DNA of 64,000 nt from Liolophura sinensis. Its lineage: Eukaryota; Mollusca; Polyplacophora; Chitonida; Chitonidae. Positions 12,401 to 24,240 of the stretch are shown here, in pieces; positions within the stretch are counted from its first letter, which is position 1, and each line of letters starts with the position of its first letter. Under the pieces are notes generated by a model. It worked only from the letters and a program-made list of their open reading frames with translations. It ran no database searches and was not told the origin of the DNA. The stretch covers positions 13,633,608 to 13,697,607 of the forward strand of contig NC_088299.1 in NCBI RefSeq assembly GCF_032854445.1, written 5' to 3'. A program made the position numbers and the translations under genes.

Positions 12401-15400
12401 ACGTGTACATCGCTGATGAATACCGATCAATACCATGCTCATGCTGCACTCCCAATCCCCCATACCCAGTCACCACTTCAACATATTTGATAGAACGGCA
12501 TATTCTATAGAAGCCTGTTAACAAGACCTTTGTTTAAATACTGTAGGCTGAATAAAGATAGTAATTTGTGCACATGGATGCTTCAGGTTTAAACTAGAAA
12601 CTTATAAACTAGAAAATTAGTATCGCTCTTCATTGCGTTGGGTATATTAGGCTGTATGCTCCAGTATGAATCTTTCCTTTACTTCAGTTTTTTTTATTTC
12701 ATTTATTTGATTGGTGTTTTACGTCGCGCTCAAGAATATTTCACCTATACGACGGCGGCCCATATTATGGTGGGAGGAAATACCGTATTCAGTTGTTCAC
12801 TGTTTTGCCTTCAGACAGTATTACAAACAGTTTATCACTCACACATGTACCCCAAATACATTGTCATATTCTGCCTGGTGCTTTTCACGGTGAACTTGTT
12901 AACTGGTATTTGGGAAGCAGATTAATTGATTACTCCACATTGAAAGATTAAATTAGTTGTTGACAACACTTACGATGTATTCATGTATGTAATTATGATC
13001 ACTGGATGGTATTGGAAATCATGCATGAAACAGTAACCCAGTATATTGGCTGCGTGTATAATTATAGCATAGAATAAAATATTTACACAACAAACGTACA
13101 TAAGTTTTAAAGTTTTCTGCAGGCAGGAACATCACGTGAAGTCTACGATTACCAAGACTGCTGACTTGACGTAAAATAGCTTGTAGACGAGTATAAGCGT
13201 GCAGATGACGAGGCCAGTCAGTAATAATAAGGACACATCTTGTTCACTTTCCAACAATACGCACTCAACAAGAGCATTTGACTGGACACGTAATATTAGT
13301 TCTAGGCGCATAGAAATTGCAAACACATGTTCCAAGCAAACGATGTCATGTGCTGTCACTTTTAGTCCGTTCGTCTCTAGTTGTATTGCGTTTTATTGAG
13401 TTGTGTTTACATACACAACCCGGGCAACCTGTTAAGGCACCCATTTCGGTTATATCACCCTTAAAGTTAAACCTGTAATGCTTGCAGACAGATTGGGCCT
13501 AACCAAGACGCTAGATAAATAGAAATCTTTTGAACTTGGTAAATACTCTGTACTTAACGTACCAGACAGGCTGTTATATCAGTATGCAGCCTGCGTGGTG
13601 TTGGGTATAAGCTATATACCATGTGTGCTGCGCGTCTCCTTGTGCAAAAATGAATAGCTCTTTTATTAACGACGTCTGCACGGCCCGCATATACTCGTAT
13701 ATAATGCATTCAATATATAGGGTATACATAAACCGACAAATAGAACCTTTCATCGCATGGATCGCCATACACTGTGTCATACATCCTTACACAGTTTTCT
13801 AAGCACTGTATACGGTGCTTTTATATGTGTCACGACACTACAGACGCTACCTGCTCTGTAAAATATCTATTTCATTTATTTATGTTATTGGAGTTTAACT
13901 GTTTGCTCAGTAAGAACTTTCAACTTTCGCGATGGCAATTAGGTTTGTTGTTGGGTGAGTACATTGCGACCATTCAACAGGCACAGGACTGGTTGGTGTT
14001 TTACGCCTTACCCAAGAATATTTCACTTATATACGATGGCATTCTAAAATATAGATGTACCTACTGCCTCCCCATGAGATTACATCTCTAACAGACTTGG
14101 GCGCCATACTTTTTACAATAGCCACGTCGAAAGCATTGGAGATGACTACTTTATGTAAACAAATGCACGCGATGGCGAACATACCGAACTGTTGAACAGT
14201 GCGCCATTTACAGGCTTCGTTGGTTTTATCATCTCAGTCTATGCTCAAGCTGAACCATGGCAATTTAAATACATTTACACACTTTCCGCTTTATTTTGCA
14301 TAGCAGAATTCACAGGGGATACAACAACACTTATTATGAGTTCTTCACCATGTTTTCAACGCTAGATAATCCAAGGCATAAGCTGACATACAGGACTTTT
14401 ACCATACCCAGTCGATTAGACTGCAATGACATCTCTTTTCTCACATGCCGCACGAAGAGCGGTGACCTGCTTTGCCTTTAACTCTACAGAAACGCCACCG
14501 CTGGCCTTGGCATACGCGTTTACTACATCGAACTCTCTTTTCATGTCGTCTTTCGTGGGCGCCGCCATGTTGAATAAGTTAATATTTATTAGCTAATATG
14601 TGAGTAAATAGTTCATTTTTATTTTCGATGTTTTGGATTAATTCAGTCGAGGTAGTTTCTTGAATTTATACCATTGATATATATACAGATTTAGACTCAA
14701 GGAATCTGAAAATACTTATTAAATATCTGATACTCCTCTATCAACAGTTATTGCCAAATTTTGGGGAAAATCACTGCGCTGATGGCGCTCATCTATACAC
14801 GAGCCTTGTCTCGGTAACGTAGGATCACGTAGAACGGCGCGTGATCTCGAATGATACGATGGTAGCCAGCATTATGGTGTGAGGAAACTGGGCGGAAACT
14901 CCGCGGGGAAACCCACGGCCATCCGCAGGTTGCTGTCAGATTTTCCTACATAAACGACCGGACGACGAACATCAACGAACTCGGAGGCTCCTGAATCATT
15001 ATGCCTCGCTGGCACACTAAAACTCGGCCACGAAAATGTATTGAGTTTTTGGCGTTAAACTACTATGAAATAAATGTATAAATAAAGCTGAAATTACAAC
15101 TTCATTGGTCAAATATCTTTCGGCATATGATCCTCGAAATAAAGCAATTAGGAAGTTCATTAATCTAAGCGGCATTCAGTGTGAAAGAGTGTTTATAAGA
15201 ACGATAGAGAAATACACTATATGGTATTATGGAATAATATATATGCAGACATGGCCAACTCGAAAAGAACATGGGCAAAATTCTCATTGCTACGACTACA
15301 TGATAATACACATTCTGAACTTGATACATATAAAGCATGCTATAGGTCTGGCTGAAACTTTCTAGAAAAAGGCTAAAGAAAAGGTTTTATACAACATTTC

Positions 15401-16399
15401 ATATAAACACATGTGAATGGTTAAGTTGCTTACCTTTCATTCGCCACGACAGATTCATTCGCGTGGTCGTCGGTGCTCTCTTGTGTTGGTCTTGCATGAA
15501 GTTCATTGTAGACCACTTGCCTTCCATCAGTATGTCAGATGTGGGATAGTTTGCCGGTAACTCGCCAAAGATTATGGTTTATTTCTTGGGTGTGGCTTGA
15601 AACAACAGTCGAATAACTGAATAAAAACATATAAACGTTTAGCATAAAGTAAGTAGACCTATGCAGCTTGTGTTAAATGACGAACTTTTTTATAATATAT
15701 AAAGTTTTCATAATAATGTATTATTTCATATTTGCATTTCAGGTGAAGGATTGTGGGGAAGAGATAAAACAACAGGATTTCGAAAGAGTGATCGAAAACA
15801 CCCGTGAATATGGTAACCTGAGTGATGTTGGAGAAACCTTGCTCCGAGCAGCATCTGATTATATTCACAGAGAAACTAATTACGTTTGGAAAAACGCCAA
15901 AGTGGCCGTTTTGGGACCAGACCTTCAACTTGTGTTCGTTTCCGGTTACCAGTCCTATCAGATTGTGGTTACCCTTGACAACAATGCCTCAGTCAACGAA
16001 TTCTGTGAGGAAAAAGGCTGGAAGCGGATGAACCGTCCAAACAATGACGTCACACGCATCACGGTTTGGGGTGACATCAGAGGAACTCTGACTGATCGTC
16101 TGCTTTCAGTTCTCATAACTATGATTCGTGATAGCCAACAGGTGGTAACGTCGGATACTATAAAGAAAACGAACGCGACCGGACTACGTTCCAGGTACGT
16201 TCCAAACGGAACGGGAAAGGTCGCCAACGACATGGACAGGAACGGAGACGTAGTCAAAGATCACGGGCACAGCGAGAAATGGACATCAGGAGGGAGGTTC
16301 ATCAGGCGATCCTGCAAATGCCTGGCTTTATCAGTCTTTGCTGGTCTGGCAGTAACTCTGTCCCTTACGGCCGCTATGGTGTTTGTGTACGGGGTGTGA
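9361..16399 (+). CDS. Gene B: WKNA-core family, predicted tail-anchored protein
   Basis: Function unknown. Two-exon model: 9361-9409 with the ATG at 9386 coding MTGKAKCP, then 15743-16399. The first exon lies between a strong acceptor (tttgcttttgtacag) and a GTGAGT donor in phase 0. The second starts after tatttgcatttcag, also in phase 0. The product is 226 residues. Residues 9 to about 100 form the family domain: DCG at 11-13, VWKNA with Trp57, then VAVLGPDLQLVFVSG and a strand-like VVTLD. A polar, basic linker follows. The last 28 residues, from CKCLALSVFAGLAV to FVYGV, are hydrophobic and end at the stop, as in tail-anchored membrane proteins. The acceptor before 9361 implies an upstream untranslated exon. 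A three-codon upstream frame (Met-Glu-Thr-stop) precedes the ATG. The join rests on phase and on likeness to the gene at 28.7 kb (KCP then DCG, KYP then DCG). Confidence 0.6.
10572..10910 (+). mobile_element. Second dispersed repeat family
   Basis: Starts with a run of gagt units, then gggtttaacgtcgtgctcaa, a ttttcagtcatttgacgacg block and a longer body ending near a cccaggattgatcctggatc motif. Partial relatives occur at 51133-51195 (minus) and 55608-55760 (plus). It differs from the main SINE family after the shared start, so it is called a separate SINE-like family. Confidence 0.6.
11449..11640. repeat. 85-bp tandem repeat, just over two copies
   Basis: The motif cgatataaccat recurs at 11449, 11534 and 11619, exactly 85 bases apart. 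The units share gtttgaaaaacgcactcgta and a cactagcaattgttcttg block and differ at only a few positions, so the duplication looks fairly recent. Confidence 0.85.
12690..12785 (+). mobile_element. SINE fragment
   Basis: Carries ttatttgattggtgttttac, a caagaatatttcacctatac block and gacggcggcccatattatgg, then stops inside the core. Confidence 0.75.
13132..13308 (-). CDS. Possible small single-span membrane peptide
   Basis: The frame from the ATG at about 13308 codes 58-59 residues starting MRLELILRVQSN. It has a strongly hydrophobic middle, SLLLLTGLVICTLILVYKL, and stops at FT. A frame open further upstream uses no ATG. There is no homologue known to me, and it lies inside the intron of gene B. 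It could be chance; it is listed because the hydrophobic span has the form of a small membrane peptide. Confidence 0.2.
   Translation of the reverse strand, partial: RLELILRVQSNALVECVLLESEQDVSLLLLTGLVICTLILVYKLFYVKSAVLVIVDFT
13870..14050 (+). mobile_element. Decayed SINE fragments
   Basis: Two broken starts of the SINE 3' core. One is near 13870-13905; the other is near 13990-14045 with ggtgttttacgccttaccca and a caagaatatttcacttatat block. Confidence 0.55.
14290..14568 (-). pseudogene. RecQ-like helicase fragment, broken
   Basis: Read on the minus strand from the ATG at 14568, the sequence gives MAAPTKDDMKREFDVV, then a Q-motif-like LKAKQVTALRAACEKRDVIAV. A Walker A remnant TGYGKS follows, and further on VVVSPVNSAMQ, matching motif Ia of RecQ-family DNA helicases. 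Walker A and the preceding helix are in register but an in-frame stop falls between them and two more follow, so it is not translatable as a whole. Only the N-terminal end of the ATPase domain is present. RecQ-like helicase genes are amplified in some invertebrates; whether this piece comes from a mobile element or a host duplication cannot be told here. It lies in the intron of gene B on the opposite strand. Confidence 0.7.
14855..15010 (+). mobile_element. SINE copy, partial
   Basis: Contains atggtagccagcattatggt, ggggaaacccacggccatcc and gcaggttgctgtcag, then a decayed tail with ggaggctcctgaatcattat. Confidence 0.7.
15743..16399 (+). CDS. Gene B main exon
   Basis: 218 codons plus TGA, from VKDCG to FVYGV. 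It contains the whole family domain, the linker and the hydrophobic C-terminus. Confidence 0.75.
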   Translation: MKDCGEEIKQQDFERVIENTREYGNLSDVGETLLRAASDYIHRETNYVWKNAKVAVLGPDLQLVFVSGYQSYQIVVTLDNNASVNEFCEEKGWKRMNRPNNDVTRITVWGDIRGTLTDRLLSVLITMIRDSQQVVTSDTIKKTNATGLRSRYVPNGTGKVANDMDRNGDVVKDHGHSEKWTSGGRFIRRSCKCLALSVFAGLAVTLSLTAAMVFVYGV

Positions 16400-17170
16400 T
16401 TGACTAGGGGGTCCGTCCACGATTTATCATGGATATGTCACATTCTGTGGGCACATCCCCGTGAGGGCTTCACGTCTATAAGACATTCACAGGAGACGTA
16501 ACATTTGCGTTTGATTAAAATGGCTGAACGTTTGTCATTCCTTGATGCAAACTGGCGCCTGTTGACACCTCACGAGACTGTGAGAATTCTCCTTCCTTGT
16601 TTACAGTTACACAGTACATCTCGATATATTGTCAATCTGTTTTGGTAGAAAAGACCTCATGTAATGAGGCTGAATCACCATGCCAGGTGAGAAAATGGAA
16701 CCGGATATATTTTTGTAAGTCAAGCTGGATATTTCTGTTTTGTATAAGACAGAGCATGTCTATGCTTGGATACTTCACGTCATCGAGAAACGAAGCTACA
16801 CCAATTTTAGAGGATTTGGCCTTATGTGCATTGCTTGGACCAAGGCGTTTATAAGTAGTTTCTGAAACAATGGAGATACGAAATAACAGCTATACAGTGC
16901 ATCATCACAAAAAATGTTTTATGAATACAAACGTGGAAATATGGCAGAAACTCTGGATTAGGGATGACTGGAAAAGTGGTTATAGGCCTACCTTTATATG
17001 TGCCCAGTTTGTTTGTTTTTCTGATTAGAAAGGGTCGTTTCTTGTTTTCTTAAGTATAGAGTTGTGTGTTTCGGCTTTGGTAATCCGATGGTGAAATAAT
17101 ACATAGGCTACATTATGAAATACCATAGCCTCATGCCTAAACATTGAATTCAGTTTATTAACTATAAGCT
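16400..17170 (+). other. 3' flank of gene B
   Basis: Probable 3' untranslated and downstream sequence. No second gene seen. Confidence 0.4.
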
Positions 17171-17174
17171 TATT

Positions 17175-17395
17175 TTTTTGATTGGTGTTTTACGCCGTAC
17201 TCAAGAATATTTCACTGGGCAGAGCCGGGGGGAAACCCATGATCATCCGCAGGTTGCTGTCAGACCTTCCCACATACGACCGGAGAGGGAGCCAGCATGA
17301 GCGGGACTTGAACTCACAGCGACCGCTGGTGAGAGACTCCTGGGTCATTACGCTGCGCTAGCTCTTTAACCTACTGAGTCAGGGAGGCCCTTATT
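17175..17395 (+). mobile_element. SINE copy with tRNA-like end
   Basis: Runs from gattggtgttttacgccgta through gggggaaacccatgatcatc and gagccagcatgagcgggact to the tRNA-like end near gctagctctttaacctactg and ggaggccc. A piece between acttc and the gggcagagcc block is deleted. Confidence 0.85.
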
Positions 17396-17399
17396 AACT

Positions 17400-17485
17400 A
17401 TACGCATGGCAACATGTTCCTATAAGCATGGCAACATGTTCACGTAAGATGGCAACATGTTCCCGTAAGAAGGCAATATGTTAAA
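17400..17485. repeat. Short tandem repeat, about 21-bp unit
   Basis: Four copies of ggcaacatgttc with variable spacers ending taag, directly after the SINE at 17175. Confidence 0.7.
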
Positions 17486-17499
17486 GTAAACCTCAGAGT

Positions 17500-19400
17500 G
17501 GTCATAGCACGTGAGGAAAATGCCGATAGTTTATATTCAGTAGCAATATAGTTAGGGTGGGAAATGGAAAGTGTCTGAGCAGGCCAAAGTTTTGTGGCGT
17601 CAAATTTACATGCAAATTTTACCGGAGACCGTAAATATGTATATAGGCGCTACTTCTAAATTGTACCCAGTGCATTTTCGCCGAGCAACGAAGCAAGAAA
17701 AGGCATAATATATTGATCAGATAATCTTTTGTGACATTTTATTACCAAAACAATATGAAAAACGTCCATTTTCTTCATGTGCATGTGTACATCAATCACT
17801 TTCGTTTTCCAATAAGAAATAGTCGTTTAGGCAAAAAAGAGATAAATATAATGTACAGCGGAGTATAGATATATATTATATAATAACATTATATATATAT
17901 ATATATATATAATTTTGTAATATAAAATAGAAATAATGGGCACAGCGTATATATATTGTATATATAGTTTCGTCTTTTAGCAAATGCAATCAGCACGAAG
18001 CACTTTTTTTCTTTTGGAGAACGCATTTACATCTATATGCTTAAAATTCTTGTACAAGTGTCATGTGAGCAATTATACATCTCGATAATGTTCTTTATTT
18101 CAGCAGTATCTTTCGTTTTAAAATGCATTTTGCGCTTTATTTGTGTTTTTAGTTTACTTCAGTTGACTTGAATACCGAAATTGGGGAATGTTATACTGTT
18201 TCTGTTATTATTTTAGCATGGGTTCGCACAAACAGGATAAGCCTCCAATTTTCGTCATCCGACTGCACTGTGGTTGGCATAGACTTTCACCCTATCTCAC
18301 CGATTCGCTTTGCGGTGTAAATGCACTAGTCGTCTGTTGTTTTAAATTCACTGTAATATTTTTGCTAAATTGAAGACCCGGGATAAACTTTCGTATTGCC
18401 TTGTAAAAACGTGTATATCATCGGTATACTAACGTGTAACACGTGAATGAGTTAACTGCACATACAGATTTCTTTTTCTGTTTGACACAACAATAGTTCA
18501 TTTGCGTTTACACAAAGCTCTTTTGTCTCAGCAAATGCTATCGTGTCAAGCGATACTATATTTAACGGGATTATGGGATGTGGATTGTCCACCAACAGTT
18601 GTTACGTTAAATTGACTATGCAAGTAATATACAGCCTTAAAAGAAGAATAAGGCCGGTTTAGATGAACTGTATTATGTGTAGTTCTTAATGTGCGATTCC
18701 ATGGGGACCTGCAGTCTGCCTGATACAAACTGATTCCACAAAGCCAGCCATGGTGTTGACTTCATAAGTCCAAATTTTAAATATGGTTTTAAATGCTTGT
18801 TTGAGGTCTTAAAAGTTGGAATTGGGAACATTTAATGAGTGTTACCAATACAGCAAATTCAGTCACTTTTTGTACCTCTGATAGGGCTAGGATAATGAAG
18901 TTTGCCATTTTGACTTAATTGAACAAAAGGGCTTCTTCATTCACGCCATTCCCTTACCTTAATTCTGCTCGTCTGTATTTGCATATATTCGGGTAAATTG
19001 GGACTATTAATATTTTCATGGATATGTAAGTGTACAAATAGTGCCAGAGTCGTGCACTCGAGATTAATGGCAATGCTTATCACAGTTTTAGACCCATGAG
19101 ATTGTAGTCCCCATTAATTGGACAAATGTGATCCCGGTACAGACTGGAGCGTACGTTTGATATGACGCTGCAGTACATGTGTATTACGTCATCACTTCTG
19201 TAAGACGGAATGGAAAGCGTGAAATTGCTCGTGATATGTGGTGCATACTCGGACCTGGATACTTCCATGCCAGAATTGCATCTAGTTTAAAAACCAGGGC
19301 ACTATACTAGAAGTAAGATTGCATTAATTAGAAAATCATCTGCGATAAATGTTGAAAGAAAAATTTTGTTAAACATCGTGATAATATTTTATGTTTTTCC
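17500..19400. other. Stretch without a supported gene
   Basis: AT-rich sequence including TA microsatellites near 17866-17910. No coding region or repeat family identified. Confidence 0.45.
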
Positions 19401-19403
19401 ATG

Positions 19404-19594
19404 CCCTCAAAACAGTCTTCGGACGGATTGCATTTTCGTCGACTTAATTGATTAATCCGTTCCTACTAACAAATCTAACGAATTCATGATAGCGAATTAT
19501 TTCGGAATCAGAAACGGATTAATCTGTGGGATGGACGGAAATGCAATCCGATGCCCGTCATGGAACGGATTTAATGGAAGATTATTTTTGAGGG
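19404..19594. mobile_element. MITE-like foldback element
   Basis: The ends are inverted: CCCTCAAAA at 19404 and TTTTGAGGG ending at 19594. Inside, cggacggattgcattttcgt on the left pairs with the complement of gacggaaatgcaatccgatg on the right, and gattaatccgttcc pairs with ggaacggattaat-type sequence. There is no coding capacity and no clear target duplication, so the superfamily is not assigned. Confidence 0.65.
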
Positions 19595-20200
19595 TATATA
19601 TATTGGGGTAAAGTTTATAAAATGCTATATATCTACAAAGTTGTTGATTTTCACTTTCCTGGTTATAACATTACAAATTTTATGAAAATAATATATATTA
19701 ACAAGAATGTATTATTAGGGTATAGAGAATTATTTTGTTTGATTTGTGATGATATGGAAAAGAGTATGGCTTTTAGCACCCAAGAACTTGTGTTGAGTTT
19801 CTGTGTTTGGCACATGTACACGTACGCGTTAACCTGCAAATTTAGAAAACAAGCCAACAAAATATTCAGAAGATAACAATAAAAAAAATCTTGGAATTTT
19901 TACATATTTTTTTTCTTACCATTTCTTATCCCAGAAAACACGTTTTACCCTCTTGTGCAGTTCCAGATCTAATATATCTTGTAGCCATTATAATATCATG
20001 GACTTTGACATATAATCGGGACTGTGTTAAAACAAATGTAAAAGTTGCGCCATTTTTTAATGCTTGTAAAAATGACTACTCAAAGATTTCCTTAGTTTTC
20101 TAAATGAGAAAGAAAACGGTTTCTTTCTTATAAATAGGAGTCACAAGAGAATTATTTTCCTGCATTTTCTTTAAAATTGACGAAAATCTTCTGAAAAAAA

Positions 20201-20202
<2 letters not shown>

Positions 20203-20271
<69 letters not shown>
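20203..20271. repeat. TA microsatellite
   Basis: An uninterrupted run of TA dinucleotides. Confidence 0.95.
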
Positions 20272-20859
20272 GCACTTACGCACTCAGCATCTCGAAAGAT
20301 GATCAGTTACATGCTGAAGGTCGTATGCTCACTCTGATTTACTTAACCCACTATAACATAACAGCCGTCGCATTTGTGAAATATTCTATATTACACTTTG
20401 CTGAACACCAATTCATGCACATAAGTTTTTCCACATAAGCTGTCAAGGTGATTTAGAAATGTTAGAACAGCCAAAACCGTTTTGTCTACTTTCAGCATTT
20501 CAATCAGATGCTGTCTTCTAACCGGTTGACATGCGTGGTTCAAAAAGTCGCCATTGATCTTGAACGAATGACAGTGAGAAGATAGTCTGCTTCATCCGCT
20601 GTGCAAATTACTGTAGTGAACCAGGATTCCTTTATCAATGGTGCCAACAGTATGAAGTCGGTTAAAGAGGCCAACTCTGGCACATGCATTTAGCTCACTA
20701 ATAGTTGACCAACATTTCATTTTGCCGCATGGAGTTCCACTGAAGAAGCACTATGAATTTGTCAGCATTTAGACCGCATTCTTGATATGAATCAAACAAA
20801 CCAAACATATAGGTATATACATGATCTTCTGTTCCTCACCAACTACAAAACCTGTTGTT

Positions 20860-21730
20860 ATAACCTCACTGGCTAACAGCGTAACCTTCCATTGTAACCT
20901 CACTGGTTAACAATAGAACCTTCCGTTATAACCTCACTGGCTAACGACGTAACCTTCCATTGTAACCTCACTGGTTAACAATAGAACCTTCCGTTATAAC
21001 CTCACTGGCTAACAGCGTAACCTTCCATTGTAACCTCACTGGTTAACAATAGAACCTTCCGTTATAACCTCACTGGCTAACAGCGTAACCTTCCATTGTA
21101 ACCTCACTGGTTAACAATAGAACCTTCTGTTATAACCTCACTGGCTAATAATACAACCTTCCGTTATTACTCGCAGACTAGTCATCAACCTTCCGCTATA
21201 GCCTCGCTGACTAACCATGGAATCTTTTGTTACAACCTCAATGACTAATTGTAGAGCCTTTAGTAATAACCCCACTGACTAGCCATAGAACTTGTCGTAA
21301 TAACCTCAATGACTTGCCACCGAACCTTTTGTTATAACCTCACTGATTAACAATTGAACATTCTTATGTAATCTCACTGACTAACCGTGGAACCTTTTGT
21401 AATAACGTCACTGACTAACCATACAACCTTCCGTTATAACTTCACAGATTGATCGTAAAATATTTTCTTATACTTCGTTCACTAACCGTAGAACCTTTCG
21501 TAATAACGTCACTGACTACTCACAGAACCTTGTTATATAACCTTGCTGATTTACTATAGAACCTTCTGTTATAATCTGACTGACTGACCATAGAACCTTT
21601 TGTTACAACCTCACTGACACCGTAGAACCTTTTTTACTACGGTCACTGACTAACCATAGAAAACCATTAGTTTTCTAATTACATCACCGACTTATCATAG
21701 ATTCTTCTGTTATAATCTCACATATACAGG
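20860..21730. repeat. Minisatellite, about 34-bp unit
   Basis: Units of aaccttccgttataacctca plus ctggctaacagcgt and a paired variant with ttccattgtaacctcactgg. Between 20880 and 21150 the two variants alternate nearly perfectly (68-bp pairs). Beyond 21160 the copies decay progressively, as in an array whose left end was homogenised recently. Confidence 0.85.
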
Positions 21731-21944
21731 CAAACTAATGACTAATGAAGAAACTCTCGCCAACAAACGCCTTTCCATGACCGCCGTCCAGAATACACAA
21801 ACACAATGTAAACTGCCACTGGTACACATCACTTGCTACTTGCGTTAATTTTTATACCATTCCTCTACGTCTTGAATAATTATGGCGTCACCCAGGGCCT
21901 TGGTCTTGGTCTCGAAAACAAGTTTATGGAGGTTAACATTGCGA

Positions 21945-22140
21945 AATATTTATTTATTTATTTGATTGGAGTTTTACGCCGTACTCAAGAATATTTCACT
22001 TATACGGCGGCGGCCAGCATTATGGTGGGTGAAAACCGGGAAACCCACGACCATCCGCAGGTTGCTTGCAGACCTTCCCACGTACGGCCGGAGAGGAAGC
22101 CAGCATGAGCTGGACTTGAACTCACAGCGACCGCATTGGT
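21945..22140 (+). mobile_element. SINE copy, missing tRNA-like end
   Basis: Close to consensus: gattggagttttacgccgta, acttatacggcggcggccag, acccacgaccatccgcaggt and gagctggacttgaactcaca, ending at ccgcattggtga where the tRNA-like head should follow. Confidence 0.85.
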
Positions 22141-22391
22141 GAAACAATGCGAAATACAAAAAAATGTTCTGACGGCTTGTCCTTTGTGATGACATGGGCC
22201 CCCAGCATGTCGATCTGTATAGCTTGCTGTGTTGAGCGTCAATTCTATAATGGCCGTGAGCACATGGTGTGCAGGCGTGGAATATAAATTGACAGCGTGT
22301 ACGATTACTTGAACATACAGGTCTATTTGAGGTGATTGGCATATTGCTTTGACTTGAATAACAAGAGGTGCAATACATTTGAGGTATACCG

Positions 22392-22647
22392 CACTGAGAG
22401 ACACGCTTGGATCAGCCGACTCAAAAATCTGAATAATTTAATGGAGCTAATTCCACTGAGTCATATCATCTGATCAGCTGATTCAAGAAACTCATCTGGT
22501 TACATTTTGATTCATTTGGTTAGTCGGAAAACTCACAGGAGTTGTCCATGACTCAGCTAACATAGTTATATGACTCAGTTTTCTAAGTCGAATTGCGCCA
22601 TTGAATTACTCAGATTTTTGAGTCAGACCCAAATGTTTCTGTCAGTG
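22392..22647. mobile_element. MITE-like element with CACTGA ends
   Basis: The left end CACTGAGAGACAC is mirrored on the right by GTTTCTGTCAGTG. Inner arms match over about 30 bases (gactcaaaaatctgaataat against the complement of attactcagatttttgagtc), and ctgagtcatat motifs are inverted further in. There is no open frame of note. No matching 8-bp target duplication was seen, so a hAT assignment is not claimed. Confidence 0.7.
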
Positions 22648-23609
22648 CGATGTGAGTTTTAACGGAAATACAATTCTAAACGCCTGAATTTAAATGTTAA
22701 ATGCTGAATTAAGAATGTTTGTGTTCTGTATATAACAACTAATACATAAATCAGTTGTAAAAAAACTAACTAAAAAGTAAATTCATTGTTTGAATGACTG
22801 GTGCTTACATCTAAAATTTTTCTTCCTTCACATTGTCGGTATCTGATATTTGCTGGTTAAAAACGAACAACAAAGTTAATATGCATGCCCGTATAGAAAA
22901 CCAAAGTGAACTATATCCATTTTCTATAGCAGATATTTATAGCCTCATAGTGAGAAAGCAATTTCATTGATTTTATTCATTTCAGCGCAGAGCGTTTAAG
23001 ACTATAGGCTGATGAAACGTTTCCCATTTACGCAATGAAGATTAGGTCTATGGGTAGAGGAAACGGGAGAACTCGGAGTAAGCCAGCACCTTTCGTCAAG
23101 CACCTGCTGACAAACCGGCGGAACCGCGGCATGGACGGGCCAAATAAAGACTTTTTTTATAAACTGTGACGATGTGCAAATAGAAATCGTAGTTGTGCCA
23201 ATATCCAGTAAACAATTTTTTTTTGGGATGGCGCCAAAGAATAATTTTCTTTTTTAGTGCTATACTGTTGCTATTTACAGACTTCTCCATATATGCCTAA
23301 TGATCAGGTGTAAGGCACTATGGCTTAACTTAGATCGAAATTGCGTATTTTCTATATTGATTGATTATCGCTGGACCCGTGGTATGCTGTAGAGCGGTGT
23401 CATACTAAAGCTACAAGAGAATGGGAAAGCATAATTATGTTTACATGAATGAGAATCCGCGATACTCGGGAAGAGGTGAGAAGCTGGGTAGGCCAACCGT
23501 AATCGGCCACTCGTCCCCTCTCCCCCACCCCCTAGCCATCGCAGACGCGAAAGGTTGACCGTGCTTGTGCCCTCGTGCTAGTTTCCCATAAATATTAGCA
23601 TAATTTTTC

Positions 23610-23872
23610 TTTTCGAGTTGGCTCAGTTGGTTAGCGCGCTAGCACAGCGTAATGACACAGGAGTCTCTCACCAATGCGGTTGATGTGAGTTCAAGTCGAG
23701 CTCATGATGGTTTCCTCTCCGGCCGTGGGTGGGAAGGTCTGTCAGTAACCTGCGGATGGTCGTGGGTTTCGCCCGGGCTGTGCCCGGTTTCCACCCACCA
23801 TAATGCTGGCCGCCGTTGTATAAGTGAAATAAACACGAATCAAACAAAAAAATAAATAAATAAATCTTTTCC
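23610..23872 (-). mobile_element. Near full-length SINE
   Basis: On this strand the tRNA-like head comes first in plus coordinates: ggctcagttggttagcgcgc resembles an A box, and gtgagttcaagtcgagctca the B box. The conserved core (cctgcggatggtcgtgggtt, ataatgctggccgccgttgt) follows, then an aaataaataaat tail. Length is about 260 bp. This copy and the one at 35745 define the family here. The core resembles MetaSINE-type sequences; that name is from memory. Confidence 0.9.
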
Positions 23873-24182
23873 AGTTCACATGGTGCAAATGATGCGCTAA
23901 TGGCACCGTCCTAGCGTCGCGTGGCGCGAGACGAGATGCTGTCATCTGGCTTCCATGTCATATGAATTTGCAGGCCTTCAGAAAAATGCGTTTTAAAGCC
24001 ATTTTTAATCCTCACTCCCACTCTCAACCTCAAATAAATAAATAAAAAATGAAATAAATTTTAAAAATCACGATTTCAAGAAACGACATTGGTCCTCATT
24101 GGCCTAAGGATGATTGGCTGCAATCAGTGAGAACCCAGTTCACTTCTAGAAAGAGAAACAAAACGTACAAATTAGTTCACTG

Positions 24183-24240
24183 CTCAGGTGGCCAAGTGGT
24201 CAGAGCGTCCTCCTCACAAAAAATGTGTTCACTCAAATAT
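24183..24240 (+). mobile_element. Possible tRNA-like SINE head of another family
   Basis: gtggccaagtggtcagagcg followed by tcctcctcac has a tRNA A-box form but differs from the main family. The body is not recognisable. A similar ggccaagtggtcagcgtgct occurs at about 26532. Confidence 0.4.

Noticed and set aside
21974-22404. Two 134-codon minus-strand frames
   Set aside because: They read the complement of a SINE copy.
23610-23700. tRNA gene
   Set aside because: The A-box and B-box-like sequences are the head of a SINE; cloverleaf arms do not pair well and a SINE core follows.
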